A stretch of 64,000 nt of DNA from Pseudomonas marginalis (GCF_024169655.1 NZ_JALJWV010000001.1:3353001-3417000); one strand, 5' to 3'. Positions 17,514 to 26,550 are shown, counted from the first letter of the stretch. Notes: a model not told the origin generated them from the letters alone. Translations and numbers: made by a program.

Positions 17514-19052
17514 ATGAATGCCCACAGCGATTCCATCGACATCGCCATCATCGGTTCAGGCTTTGCCGGCCTGTGCATGGCGATCAAGCTCAAGCAAGCC
17601 GGGTTTACTGACTTCTTTATCGCCGAGCAGGCCGAGACACTCGGCGGCACCTGGCGCGACAACCACTACCCAGGGTGCGCCTGCGATGTGCAGTCCCATG
17701 TCTATTCGTTTTCGTTCGCGCCCAACCCGGACTGGACACGCCAATTCGCCCCGCAAGCGGAGATCCGCGCCTATCTGGAGCAATGCGCCCGACGTTTCGC
17801 GCTGGCGCCGTATCTGCGCTTCGGCATGGGCCTGCAACGGGCGGTGTTCGATGAGCAGCAACAACGCTGGCAACTGAGCTTCAGCAATGGGCGCCAGGTC
17901 AGTGCGCGGGTGCTGGTGTCGGGCATGGGCGGCTTGTCGCGCCCGGCGCTGCCGGATATCCCGGGGCTGGACAGCTTCAAGGGCCAGCGCTTTCACTCCC
18001 AGCAGTGGGACCACGCCTATGCCCTGAAGGGCAAGCGTGTGGCGGTGATCGGCACTGGCGCCAGCGCCATTCAGTTCGTGCCGCAGATCGCGCCGCAGGT
18101 GGCGCATCTCGACCTGTTCCAGCGCACCCCGCCGTGGATCATGCCCAAGCCCGACCGGCCGATTTCGCGGGTTGAGCGCTGGGCGTTCAAGCACCTGCCC
18201 TTCACCCAACGGCTGGTGCGCGGCGCCTTGTATTGGGCGCTGGAAGGCCGCGTGGTGGGTTTTGCCCGGCACCCACGGCTGATGCGGATGGTGCAGAAAA
18301 TCGCCCTGCGGCATTTGCACAAACACGTCACCCGCCCTTCCCTGCGCAAGGCGCTGACGCCGGACTACACCCTCGGCTGCAAGCGCGTGCTGATCTCCAA
18401 CGACTATTACCCGGCGTTGTCGCGCAGCAATGTGCAGGTGGTGACCGACAGCGTGCTGCGCATCGAAGCTGATGGCGTGATCACCGCCGACGGCGTCAAG
18501 CACCCGGCCGATTGCCTGATCTTCGGCACCGGCTTCCAGGCCACCGACCCGCTGCCCCGCGACTGCATCATCGGGCGTCACGGTGTCGACCTGATGGACG
18601 CCTGGCACGACGGCGCCCACGCCTACAAAGGCGCCACGGTGCCCGGCTACCCGAACCTGTTCCTGATCATCGGCCCCAACACCGGCCTGGGGCACAACTC
18701 GATGATCCTGATGATCGAAGCCCAGGTCGCTTACATCCTCGATGCGCTGCAACAGATGCAGCGCCACCGCATCGCCACGGTAGACGTCAAACCCTCGGTG
18801 GAACAGGCCTACAACCGCCAACTGCAGGACAAACTCACGCGCACCATCTGGAACACCGGCGGTTGCCGAAGCTGGTACCTCGACCCCCGCACCGGCAAGA
18901 ACACCACCCTGTGGCCGGGCTCGACCTGGCGCTTCAAACAAATCACCCGGCATTTTGCGCTCAAGGATTATGTCGCCGGCATGGCGCCGATTGACGCGGC
19001 TCCCCGCGCAACGGCTGCGCCACACTCCACCGCAGAAGGGAGCCTGTCATGA
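17514..19052 (+). CDS. Flavin monooxygenase, Baeyer-Villiger / AlmA-like
   Basis: A 512-residue FAD/NADPH monooxygenase. FAD motif GSGFAG at residues 14-19, second nucleotide motif GTGASA at 180-185, and a perfect Baeyer-Villiger fingerprint F-x-G-x3-H-x3-W-D at 155-166. It could insert oxygen into ketones, or act like AlmA, the flavoprotein hydroxylase of very long alkanes in Acinetobacter; the alkB neighbourhood favours a hydrocarbon role. AGGACA precedes the ATG. The stop overlaps the ATG of the following SDR (ATGA), so the two are coupled. Confidence 0.88.
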   Translation: MNAHSDSIDIAIIGSGFAGLCMAIKLKQAGFTDFFIAEQAETLGGTWRDNHYPGCACDVQSHVYSFSFAPNPDWTRQFAPQAEIRAYLEQCARRFALAPYLRFGMGLQRAVFDEQQQRWQLSFSNGRQVSARVLVSGMGGLSRPALPDIPGLDSFKGQRFHSQQWDHAYALKGKRVAVIGTGASAIQFVPQIAPQVAHLDLFQRTPPWIMPKPDRPISRVERWAFKHLPFTQRLVRGALYWALEGRVVGFARHPRLMRMVQKIALRHLHKHVTRPSLRKALTPDYTLGCKRVLISNDYYPALSRSNVQVVTDSVLRIEADGVITADGVKHPADCLIFGTGFQATDPLPRDCIIGRHGVDLMDAWHDGAHAYKGATVPGYPNLFLIIGPNTGLGHNSMILMIEAQVAYILDALQQMQRHRIATVDVKPSVEQAYNRQLQDKLTRTIWNTGGCRSWYLDPRTGKNTTLWPGSTWRFKQITRHFALKDYVAGMAPIDAAPRATAAPHSTAEGSLS

Positions 19053-19939
19053 AGTCATTCAACGGCCGCGTGGCGGCGATCACTGGCGCGGCATCCGGCA
19101 TGGGCCGTGCGTTGGCCCTGGCCCTGGCGCGCGAAGGTTGCCACCTGGCGCTGGCGGACAAGAACAGCCAAGGCCTGGAGCAGACCTTGGCGTTGATCAA
19201 GACGTCGACGCTGTCACCGGTGCTCGTGACCACCCAAGTGCTGGATGTGTCCGACCGCCAAGCCATGGAGGCCTGGGCCGCGCGCTGCGTCGCCGATCAC
19301 GGCCAGGTCAACCTGATCTTCAACAACGCCGGGGTGGCACTGTCGAGCACCGTCGAAGGCGTGGACTACAGCGATCTGGAATGGATCATCGGCATCAACT
19401 TCTGGGGCGTGGTGCATGGGACCAAGGCCTTCCTGCCGTATCTCAAAGCCAGCGGCGACGGCCATGTGATCAACACCTCCAGCGTGTTCGGGCTGTTTGC
19501 CCAGCCAGGCATGAGCGGCTACAACGCCAGCAAATTCGCGGTGCGCGGTTTTACCGAAGCCCTTCGCCAGGAATTGGACCTGCAACATTGCGGCGTCTCG
19601 GCCAGTTGCGTCCACCCCGGCGGCATCCGCACCGATATCTGCCGCAGCAGCCGCATCGACGCCAACATGACCGGCTTTCTGATCCACAGCGAACAGCAGG
19701 CCCGCGCCGATTTCGAAAAGCTGTTCATCACCGACGCCGACCAGGCCGCCAAGGTGATCCTGCAGGGCGTGCGCAAGAATAAACGGCGCGTACTCATCGG
19801 CCGCGATGCGTATTTCCTCGACCTGCTCGCCCGCTGCCTGCCGGCGGCCTATCAAGCGCTGGTGGTGTTCGCCAGCAAGCGTATGGCCCCCAAGCAACGC
19901 ACGCCGGTGCTTGAAACCAACGACGAACCCCGTCTCTGA
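19049..19939 (+). CDS. SDR-family NAD(P)-dependent oxidoreductase
   Basis: A 296-residue short-chain dehydrogenase with TGAASGMG (cofactor), FNNAGVA, and the catalytic Ser/Tyr/Lys in TSSVFGLFAQPGMSGYNASKFA. The C-terminus is longer than the 250-residue core and ends in a hydrophobic/basic tail (ARCLPAAYQALVVFASKRM), which may touch the membrane. It is coupled to the monooxygenase by a 4-base overlap, so it probably oxidises or reduces the alcohol/ketone partner of that enzyme. Confidence 0.87.
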   Translation: MKSFNGRVAAITGAASGMGRALALALAREGCHLALADKNSQGLEQTLALIKTSTLSPVLVTTQVLDVSDRQAMEAWAARCVADHGQVNLIFNNAGVALSSTVEGVDYSDLEWIIGINFWGVVHGTKAFLPYLKASGDGHVINTSSVFGLFAQPGMSGYNASKFAVRGFTEALRQELDLQHCGVSASCVHPGGIRTDICRSSRIDANMTGFLIHSEQQARADFEKLFITDADQAAKVILQGVRKNKRRVLIGRDAYFLDLLARCLPAAYQALVVFASKRMAPKQRTPVLETNDEPRL

Positions 19940-19953
19940 ACAGGAGCAAGCCC

Positions 19954-20808
19954 ATGCTGCCGATCCGTCGCGATATCCGTTTTGCCTTGCCCGCCGAACG
20001 CATCAAGAACTGGCACGAACAAGGCCCGTTCATCACGCATTTCTTCAATGCGCTGTCGCTGCTGTTTCCCCAGGGCGAACTGTTTTTCATGGACAGCGTG
20101 CGCCACTACCGCCAACGCATCGATGACCCGGCGCTGACACAAGAGATCCAGGGTTTTATCGGCCAGGAGGCCATGCACAGCCGCGAACACGTGGCCTACA
20201 ACGACTTGCTGCACGCCGCAGGCCTGCCAGCACATCGCCTGGATCGACGCCTGAAATTCTTCCTCGACCTGCAGAAAAAACACCTGCCGCCGTCGTTCAA
20301 CCTGGCGGTGACCATCGCCCTTGAGCATTACACCGCGATGCTCGCGGAAATCCTGCTGAGCGACCCCTCGCGCTTCGGCGATTCGCTCAAGGGCTACCAG
20401 CAGATGTGGTACTGGCACGCCCTCGAAGAAACCGAGCACAAGGCGGTGGCGTTCGATGTGTGGAACCGCGTGATCAAGCCAGGCCCGCTGCGCTACCTGC
20501 TGCGCACCGGGACGATGCTGACTACGACGCTGCTCTTCTGGCTGGTGGTGTTTGATTTCCACCTGCGCCTGCTGATTGCCGACCGCCAGCCCGGCGGGCA
20601 CCTGCAAGGGTTCTGGCGCATGCTCAAGTTTTTGTATGGGCCCAAGGGCGTGTTCCCGCGGATGCTGCGGCCGTGGCTGCACTACTTCAAACCGGGCTTT
20701 CATCCGTGGGACCACGACAACCGTGCGCGCCTGGCACGGATCGATGGCTTGGTCGAAGAGATCGAGCAGACCCAGCGCGAATACCGCTCAGCCCAGGCCC
20801 AGGCTTAG
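19954..20808 (+). CDS. Predicted metal-dependent hydrolase (PF10118-like)
   Basis: A 284-residue protein of the 'predicted metal-dependent hydrolase' family. Glu/His residues typical of a helical metal site recur: GQEAMHSREH, ALEHYTAMLAE and HALEETEHKAVAFDV. The pattern E...ExxH twice suggests a ferritin-like di-metal bundle, which could equally be an oxygenase or decarbonylase-like enzyme. A hydrophobic hairpin (residues about 187-210) is present. It begins 15 bases after the SDR stop with GGAGC before its ATG, making it the third gene of the monooxygenase operon. Confidence 0.8.
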   Translation: MLPIRRDIRFALPAERIKNWHEQGPFITHFFNALSLLFPQGELFFMDSVRHYRQRIDDPALTQEIQGFIGQEAMHSREHVAYNDLLHAAGLPAHRLDRRLKFFLDLQKKHLPPSFNLAVTIALEHYTAMLAEILLSDPSRFGDSLKGYQQMWYWHALEETEHKAVAFDVWNRVIKPGPLRYLLRTGTMLTTTLLFWLVVFDFHLRLLIADRQPGGHLQGFWRMLKFLYGPKGVFPRMLRPWLHYFKPGFHPWDHDNRARLARIDGLVEEIEQTQREYRSAQAQA

Positions 20809-20984
20809 GCCAACGCGGCGCGCTTGCGCACGAAACCTGGCAACTGATCGCCCCGCAGCGCCACTTGCAGCACCACGGTCGCCCGATCACCGTGGGTGCT
20901 CAGGATGGCGCAAACACTGTTCAAACTGCGCTTCACCGAGCGTCTGGCCGCCTTGGCCAGTGTTGCGGTCGCACACGTGCGTTT
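20805..20984 (-). pseudogene. Possible C-terminal remnant of an unrecognised gene
   Basis: The 350-base gap 20809-21158 contains no convincing gene. On the minus strand an open stretch of 60 codons runs from just after a TGA at 20985-20987 to a TAA at 20805-20807, reading like a normal protein end (ILSTHGDRATVVLQVALRGD...FVRKRAALA). It has no start codon or ribosome site and overlaps the end of the convergent hydrolase gene by 4 bases. It may be what is left of a deleted gene. The family is not recognised. Confidence 0.2.
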
Positions 20985-21158
20985 TCAGGTGCCTCAGCAC
21001 GCTCACTGACGCGTTCGCTATTGAGCAATGGAACTTTCTGACAAGAACCAATCCCTAAGCCAGCTTCAAGAGGTAAAATCGGCGGCTTTTTCAGGATTCC
21101 CTGATACTCCAACCAGGGAACAGGCTGAAGTCGCAGGCAGCAAGGAGGTTGGCTTGAG

Positions 21159-21425
21159 ATGCAACACAAGTGGTCGAATACTATGCACCCACTGATGTTT
21201 AACGCCGTACTGTGGTTATGTGGGGTTGCTCTGCTCTATCTGATCAAGGCGCTCGTGGAAGTGTTTTCAGGGCCCATCAGCGAAACCTGGATGGACCTGA
21301 CGCTGGTGCTGACGGCGTACCTGTTACTCTTCGTTCTTGACCCCATACGAACCAGGATAAACCGCCGCCTGCACAAACGCGCCCGGCGTAAACAGGCTCG
21401 CCAGGACACCGGCACGGGTGCCTGA
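21159..21425 (+). CDS. Small membrane protein of unknown function
   Basis: An 88-residue protein with two predicted membrane helices (residues about 13-32 and 45-63) and a strongly basic C-terminal tail (RINRRLHKRARRKQAR), so N- and C-termini should be cytoplasmic. AAGGAGG stands about 10 bases before the ATG at 21159. An internal ATG at 21183 is a possible alternative start. The family is not recognised. The next gene follows after 21 bases, so they may be co-transcribed. Confidence 0.65.
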   Translation: MQHKWSNTMHPLMFNAVLWLCGVALLYLIKALVEVFSGPISETWMDLTLVLTAYLLLFVLDPIRTRINRRLHKRARRKQARQDTGTGA

Positions 21426-21446
21426 CACTTTTCTAGGAGTAAACCT

Positions 21447-21776
21447 TTGTCCCAACCCGGCGATACCCATCAACTCGCGCTGGACAGATTCCTGCATGAG
21501 CACCCGGATGTACTCACCCAACTGGACACCCTGAACCCACTGGCCGCCCAGGCCAAAGGCGAAACCCTGGCGCAATACCGCGCCGAACGCCTGCATGAAG
21601 CGTTCGAAGCCGAAGCCGAGCGCCTGGGGCTGTTTGCCTGGGAGCTGACCCTCAAGCTGACGGCCGAATCCGCCCAGGCATTCGAAGCGCAACGCCTCGA
21701 AGTGCATAGGGAAGTGGCGCAGATGGCGGGGATGAGCTGGGACGAATACTGCGAGTTGCATGGTGTGAGCGGCTGA
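21447..21776 (+). CDS. DUF6388-like hypothetical protein
   Basis: A 109-residue, acidic, helix-rich soluble protein. It starts at TTG with AGGAGT six bases upstream; no ATG occurs nearby in frame. The HEHPD...AEAERLGLFAWELTLKL... pattern and ending WDEYCELHG resemble the DUF6388 family common in Pseudomonas. No function is known. Confidence 0.65.
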   Translation: MSQPGDTHQLALDRFLHEHPDVLTQLDTLNPLAAQAKGETLAQYRAERLHEAFEAEAERLGLFAWELTLKLTAESAQAFEAQRLEVHREVAQMAGMSWDEYCELHGVSG

Positions 21777-21820
21777 CACCGCATGCCATGAACCCGCAGT
21801 GCCACGCGGGTTTTATCGCG

Positions 21821-22642
21821 TCACACCATCGCCAGCGGATGCTTGCGCTTGGGCGCCCCGAACACCCGGTCGATGGCATCGAGGTCGTGCTCGTCCAGCA
21901 CCAGTTGAGCGGCCGCAGCGTTAAGCCGCACATGCTCCGGCGTAACGGCCTTGGGGATGGCGATCACCCCGTCCTGACGCACCACCCAGGCCAGCGCGAC
22001 CTGCGCGGGCGTTGCCTGATGCCGATGGGCGATCTGTTTAAGGGTGGGGCTGGACAGCAACTCGCCACCTTGCGCGATCGGACAGTAAGCCATCAACGGC
22101 AAGTGATGTTGTTGCCACCACGGCAGCAGGTCGAATTCAATGCCGCGCTCTTGAATGTTGTAGAGCACCTGGTTGGTCGCGCAGGCCGGTGAAGCGAGTT
22201 CCTGCAGGTCTGCCACATCAAAGTTGGAAACGCCCCAGCGGCCGATTTTACCGGCTTCGCGCAAACGCTCGAACGCTTCGACGGTCTCTTCCAGTGGGTA
22301 CTGACCGCGCCAGTGCAGCAGGTACAGGTCGATGTATTCGGTGCCCAGCCGTTGCAGGCTGGCGTCGCACGCACGCGGTATGCCCGTGCGACTGGCGTTA
22401 TGGGGGTAGACCTTGCTCACCAGGAACACCTGCTCGCGCTTGCCGCGAATGGCCTCGCCAACCACGCTTTCGGCGCCGCCTTCGCCGTACATTTCCGCGG
22501 TATCGATCAGGCTCATGCCCTCCTCGATGCCGCACTGCAGCGCCGCGACTTCGGCGCGGCGCCGGTCCGGGTCTTCGCCCATGCGCCAGGTGCCCTGGCC
22601 GATGACAGGGACCGGAACACCGGCCAGATCAATGGTTCGCAT
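21821..22642 (-). CDS. Aldo/keto reductase
   Basis: A 273-residue NADPH-dependent oxidoreductase. It has the family landmarks GTWRMGED, the catalytic Asp/Tyr segment LIDTAEMYGEGGAE, the Lys in VFLVSKVYPHNA, and the catalytic His region YLLHWRGQ. The C-terminal cofactor segment VIAIPKAVTPEHVRLN is also present. The ATG at 22642 follows AGGAGG. The substrate is not predictable. It is divergent from the DUF1543 gene with about 106 bases between them. Confidence 0.9.
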   Translation of the reverse strand: MRTIDLAGVPVPVIGQGTWRMGEDPDRRRAEVAALQCGIEEGMSLIDTAEMYGEGGAESVVGEAIRGKREQVFLVSKVYPHNASRTGIPRACDASLQRLGTEYIDLYLLHWRGQYPLEETVEAFERLREAGKIGRWGVSNFDVADLQELASPACATNQVLYNIQERGIEFDLLPWWQQHHLPLMAYCPIAQGGELLSSPTLKQIAHRHQATPAQVALAWVVRQDGVIAIPKAVTPEHVRLNAAAAQLVLDEHDLDAIDRVFGAPKRKHPLAMV

Positions 22643-22748
22643 GACAACCTCCTGATGTGTTCGCGGGTTAACAGTGTGGCATTCACCAGACAAAAGGGTT
22701 CAATCGAAGTATGGTTGCCCTTTGCCAAATCGCCGGGAAGGGCCTGCA

Positions 22749-23243
22749 ATGCTGTTTGTCGTAATGCTCGGGGGTAAGCACCCACGGGCCAGGATCGAAG
22801 TCCATGACGTGGTATTCGCCGTGGCGGATACGCTGGACGCCACCTACCCACAGTTGCGCGACGCCTGGTTTGGCAGCCCCAAGGGTATGCATATCGATTC
22901 GTGGATGGCGGTCGATGGCGTCGACGGCTGGAAAGTCGAGCTCAGCCATTTGGCGCCCCAGGCCGGCGCGCACCACCTGTACTTCATCAACCTGGGCGGC
23001 TACGAGGCCAACCGCTTTGGCGAGGCGCATCACTACCTGCTGGTGGTTGCCCGCGACAAGAAGGAAGCGACGTGCAAAGGCAAGCAACAGTTGCTGCGCC
23101 ACTGGTCACAGGCCCACACCGACGGTGTGCTGGACATCGACGACTGCCTGCCCATCGACCTGGTGGACGGCCGTTACCTTCACCTGGTCCAAGGCCAGCA
23201 CCAGCCGGTGATCCAGCAGAACGACTACAGGGTGCTGGCGTGA
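22749..23243 (+). CDS. DUF1543 domain protein
   Basis: A 164-residue soluble protein starting MLFVVMLGGKHPRARIEVHDVVF, the usual beginning of DUF1543 proteins, with the repeated half-domain feature HHLYFINLGGYEANRFGEAHHYLLVVA. An in-frame upstream extension exists, but the ATG at 22749 fits the family start and follows GGGAAGGG. No role is known. Single gene, divergent from the aldo/keto reductase. Confidence 0.75.
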   Translation: MLFVVMLGGKHPRARIEVHDVVFAVADTLDATYPQLRDAWFGSPKGMHIDSWMAVDGVDGWKVELSHLAPQAGAHHLYFINLGGYEANRFGEAHHYLLVVARDKKEATCKGKQQLLRHWSQAHTDGVLDIDDCLPIDLVDGRYLHLVQGQHQPVIQQNDYRVLA

Positions 23244-23381
23244 GCGCCATGGCCGGATAGCTCATTTCATGAGAGGGGGAGCCTGCTCTAAAGTGCAGTG
23301 ATGTTGTTCAGAATGATCGCGACGGCCTGGGCTGGGCTCATATGGGTTACCTGAAGATTCATCGCAAGGCGCAACTTTATC

Positions 23382-24185
23382 CTATAGACGCATGGCGATG
23401 CCGTGCATGATCGGTTCCACGCTCCCGGTCAGCACCACGCCGCCCTGCCCGTCCCACTGCACGGTGACCGTGCCGCCGTCACATTGCACCTCAACGCTAT
23501 CGTCAAGCAGGCCGCGTCGAATTCCGTTCACCACGGCGCCACAGCAGCACGAGCCAGACCCCAGCGGCACCCCGCCCCCGCGCTCCCAGATACGCAGGCG
23601 AATATGCCCGCGATCAACAACCTGGACAAAATGCACATTGGTCCTGGCGGGAAACAGCGCGTGAACTTCCAGTGCCGGACCCAGGGTTTCCACGTCGACG
23701 GCGGCCAGGTCCGCGACAAAGAAGGTGCAATGGGGGTTGCCCATGCTGCACGCCGCGGGGTTACCTTCGAGTGGCAACCACAGGGTGTCCATCGACTCGG
23801 CCAGCGGCACTGTTTCCCAGCCCAGCGATGGCGCGCCCATATTCACCGACACCCGCCGCCCCGACGCACGCTCACACGTCAGTAAACCTCGGTCAGTACG
23901 CAGCACGATGGAATCGGTGCCGGCTTCGTGCATCAGCCGGTCGGCCACACCGCGCGTGGCGCTACCGCACGTTTGCAGCGGCGTGCCATCGGGGTTCCAG
24001 AATTTGATCCGCGCGGCGGCGTCTGCACAGTCGAGCACCACCGCCAACTGGTTGAAGCCGATACCGGTGTGACGATTACCGAGGCGACGAGCGAGTTGCG
24101 CGGTGATCGGATCATCCAGACCACGGCGATCGATGATGATGAAATCGTCGCCATGGGCGTGCATCTTCACGAAAGGCAGCGTCAT
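23382..24185 (-). CDS. Diaminopimelate epimerase-like protein (DapF paralogue)
   Basis: A 267-residue DapF-fold protein. Canonical DapF reads KMHGxGNDF at the N-terminus, CGNGxR at the first catalytic Cys and RGxGExxxCGTG at the second. Here they are KMHAHGDDF, CGSATRG and ERGGGVPLGSGSCCCG. In ungapped alignment from the Arg, the second catalytic Cys becomes Ser, followed by a Cys triplet. The first Cys is kept. It may therefore epimerise or racemise a different amino acid, or have lost activity. ATG 24185 begins the conserved domain; a TTG at 24209 is an alternative. It follows the L,D-transpeptidase gene by 25 bases, so the pair is probably an operon. Confidence 0.8.
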   Translation of the reverse strand: MTLPFVKMHAHGDDFIIIDRRGLDDPITAQLARRLGNRHTGIGFNQLAVVLDCADAAARIKFWNPDGTPLQTCGSATRGVADRLMHEAGTDSIVLRTDRGLLTCERASGRRVSVNMGAPSLGWETVPLAESMDTLWLPLEGNPAACSMGNPHCTFFVADLAAVDVETLGPALEVHALFPARTNVHFVQVVDRGHIRLRIWERGGGVPLGSGSCCCGAVVNGIRRGLLDDSVEVQCDGGTVTVQWDGQGGVVLTGSVEPIMHGIAMRL

Positions 24186-24210
24186 GGGGTGTGCTGTGGA
24201 CTGTGACAAA

Positions 24211-25797
24211 TCAGAGCACGCTCCCCATCGCCTTCATCAACACCAGGTCGCGCCCATAAATATCCGGCGCATACACCAACCCACCCTGGCGATCCACTTC
24301 CACGGTCCAGTACCCGAGCAACACCGGCACCGGCGTGGCCAGGCGGAATTCATGGGTCACGCCGGTGGCCAGCAATTCATCGGTGCGAGTGCGTTCTGCC
24401 GGGGTCACCAGCAGGTCGCGCAGCAGCAAGGGTTGTTCAACCCGCACGCAACCCGAGCTGAACGCGCGCGGGCCTTTGGTGAACAGCGGTTGGCTGGGGG
24501 TGTCGTGCAGGTACACCGAGTACGGGTTGGGGAAACGCATGACGATCTTGCCCAGCGGGTTGCGCGGACCGGCGTCCTGGCGCAGCAGGATGTTGCCGGG
24601 GCGGGCCCAGTCGATGTGTTCGGGGGCCAGCGGGCGGCCCTCGGGGTCGAGCACTTGCAGGTTTTGCTGGCGCAGGTATTCGGGGTTGAGGCGGATGGCC
24701 GGGAGCTTGTCCTCGCGCATGATGGTGGGCGGGATGGTCCAGGTCGGGTTGAGGGTCAACCGGGTGATGCGCGACTTGAGCAGCGGTGTCTGGCGTTCGG
24801 CGCGGCCGACCTGCAGGCGGGTTTGCCACACCGGGATGCCACTCTGATAGACGCTCAGTTGCGCGGCGGCGACGTTGACCAGCACGCCTTCGGGCTCCAG
24901 GTCCTGGCTCAGCCAGCGGAAGCGCTCCAGGTTGATACGCAACTGTTCGCGGCGCATCAACGGGCTGATATTCAGTTCGGCCACGGTGCCGGCGCCGATC
25001 ACGCCGTCGGATTGCAGCGAGTGGCTGACCTGGAAGGTCTTGACCGCCTGCACCAGTTCGTCTCGGTACTGCTTGTCGTTGCCCTTGGGTTCGCTAGCGA
25101 GGTAGCCGCCACGGTAGAGGCGCCGCGCCAGTTCCGGCACGCGCGGGTCTTCCATGCCGGGGCGCAACAGCGGCCCACTGGCGACCGCATCCCAATGGGG
25201 CAACGGCTGCTGGCGCAGCGTGGAGTAGACGTTACGCAGGCTGCGGTATAAATCCGCAGCGGGGCGGGCCTGGTCGAAGGCTTGCGCCATGTCGTGCAAG
25301 CCCGTGCTGGCGAAGGCCAACACCTCGGTATCCGGGTCGCGGGCGGGCGGCTGGGAATGCCACAGCGGTTCGAAGCGCGATTGCTGCAGGCGCCCATAAT
25401 GCAAATCCTGCAGGGCGTGCAGGTACTGCTCGCTGGTGCCGATATCGCTGCACAGCACATTGGCCGCGGCATCCGCCGAGGGCAGGCTATAGTGGGTGGG
25501 GTCCAGGCCGTCGTCGGCCAGCATCAGCAACTGCGTTTGCAGTGCCTGGCGGCGTTCGGCGGCGGCCCACAGCGGCACATCACCCTGCTGCTGATAGAAC
25601 GCCTGCAGGCGCGCCAATGTCGCCGCGTCGATGCGCGGGGCAAGGCTGGGGCAGACGCTGGGCAACTGCGCGAGGGCCTGTTGCACCGGGCTCGCCGGAA
25701 TCACCGGCAACGCGTCCATCAGCACTTCGTCGGCTGTTGCGACCAGCGGTGCAACGAGCAAGCAAATGCTCAAGTAACATGCGTGTTTTTTGAACAA
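24211..25797 (-). CDS. Murein L,D-transpeptidase, YcbB/LdtD type
   Basis: A 528-residue exported enzyme. Signal peptide at residues 1-22; then a long N-terminal region, a peptidoglycan-binding-like segment (AVKTFQVSHSLQSDGVIGAGTVAELN, about 250-275) and a YkuD catalytic domain ending with HDTP...FSSGCVRVEQP, whose Cys is the nucleophile. It would make 3-3 cross-links between meso-diaminopimelate residues in peptidoglycan. It is divergent from a second YkuD-type protein with only 39 bases between the starts, so they share a promoter region. It is upstream of the DapF-like gene. Confidence 0.88.
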   Translation of the reverse strand: MFKKHACYLSICLLVAPLVATADEVLMDALPVIPASPVQQALAQLPSVCPSLAPRIDAATLARLQAFYQQQGDVPLWAAAERRQALQTQLLMLADDGLDPTHYSLPSADAAANVLCSDIGTSEQYLHALQDLHYGRLQQSRFEPLWHSQPPARDPDTEVLAFASTGLHDMAQAFDQARPAADLYRSLRNVYSTLRQQPLPHWDAVASGPLLRPGMEDPRVPELARRLYRGGYLASEPKGNDKQYRDELVQAVKTFQVSHSLQSDGVIGAGTVAELNISPLMRREQLRINLERFRWLSQDLEPEGVLVNVAAAQLSVYQSGIPVWQTRLQVGRAERQTPLLKSRITRLTLNPTWTIPPTIMREDKLPAIRLNPEYLRQQNLQVLDPEGRPLAPEHIDWARPGNILLRQDAGPRNPLGKIVMRFPNPYSVYLHDTPSQPLFTKGPRAFSSGCVRVEQPLLLRDLLVTPAERTRTDELLATGVTHEFRLATPVPVLLGYWTVEVDRQGGLVYAPDIYGRDLVLMKAMGSVL

Positions 25798-25836
25798 TAG
25801 CTTTGCTCCAATCCACAGTGGGGGGATGTACTGTAG

Positions 25837-26550
25837 ATGCTGACTTTTATGTGCCGCCTCGGCCTGATGACCTTGACCGTGGCTACGCTGAGCACCGTTG
25901 TGCTCGCCGCCGACGGCAACCCTGTTTCCTTGTATAGCAGCCTGGCGCGCTCGGCTCCAGAACTCAATCCCGCTGTACTGAAAAGCGCGCTGAGCGCGGT
26001 GCAGTGTGCGGTCAATAATGGCGAGGATCGTTCCGAGCGCCTGGCCGTGATTGACTATTCTCAGCCTTCGACCGCTCGTCGGCTATGGATTTTCGATTTG
26101 CGCAAAAAGACCCTGGTGCTGCGCGACCTGGTGGCCCACGGGGCCAAGTCCGGGGAAAACTTCGCCACCCAGTTCTCCAATCGTGAAGGCAGCCATCAGT
26201 CCAGCCTGGGCCTGTTCCGCACCCGGGAAAGTTACCTGGGCACTCATGGCTACTCACTGCGCATGGACGGCCTCGAGCCGGGCTTCAATGATCAGGCGCG
26301 TGACCGGGCCCTGGTGATTCACGCCGCCGACTATGTCAGCCCCTTGTGGAGCAAGCGCGAAGGCCGTATCGGCCGCAGCCAGGGCTGCCCGGCGGTGCGC
26401 CCGCAGGTGGCGCGCCAGGTGGTGGATAAACTCAAGGACGGGCAGTTCATGTTCTCGTGGTACCCGGACCAGCGCTGGTTGAAGTCTTCGACCTACCTCA
26501 ACTGCAAACCCCAACAGGTGGCGAGTAGTCGTACAATCCGTGGCGGTTAG
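25837..26550 (+). CDS. Exported YkuD_2-type L,D-transpeptidase-fold protein
   Basis: A 237-residue protein with a signal peptide (cleavage near LAADG, residue about 26). The catalytic-domain family usually annotated 'murein L,D-transpeptidase catalytic domain family protein' is indicated by LVAHGAKSG, SSLGLFRTRESYLGTHGYSLRMDGLEPG, LVIHAADYVS and the Cys motif GRSQGCPAVR. It probably acts on periplasmic peptidoglycan. GGGGGA precedes the ATG. It is transcribed divergently from the YcbB-type enzyme. Confidence 0.83.
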   Translation: MLTFMCRLGLMTLTVATLSTVVLAADGNPVSLYSSLARSAPELNPAVLKSALSAVQCAVNNGEDRSERLAVIDYSQPSTARRLWIFDLRKKTLVLRDLVAHGAKSGENFATQFSNREGSHQSSLGLFRTRESYLGTHGYSLRMDGLEPGFNDQARDRALVIHAADYVSPLWSKREGRIGRSQGCPAVRPQVARQVVDKLKDGQFMFSWYPDQRWLKSSTYLNCKPQQVASSRTIRGG

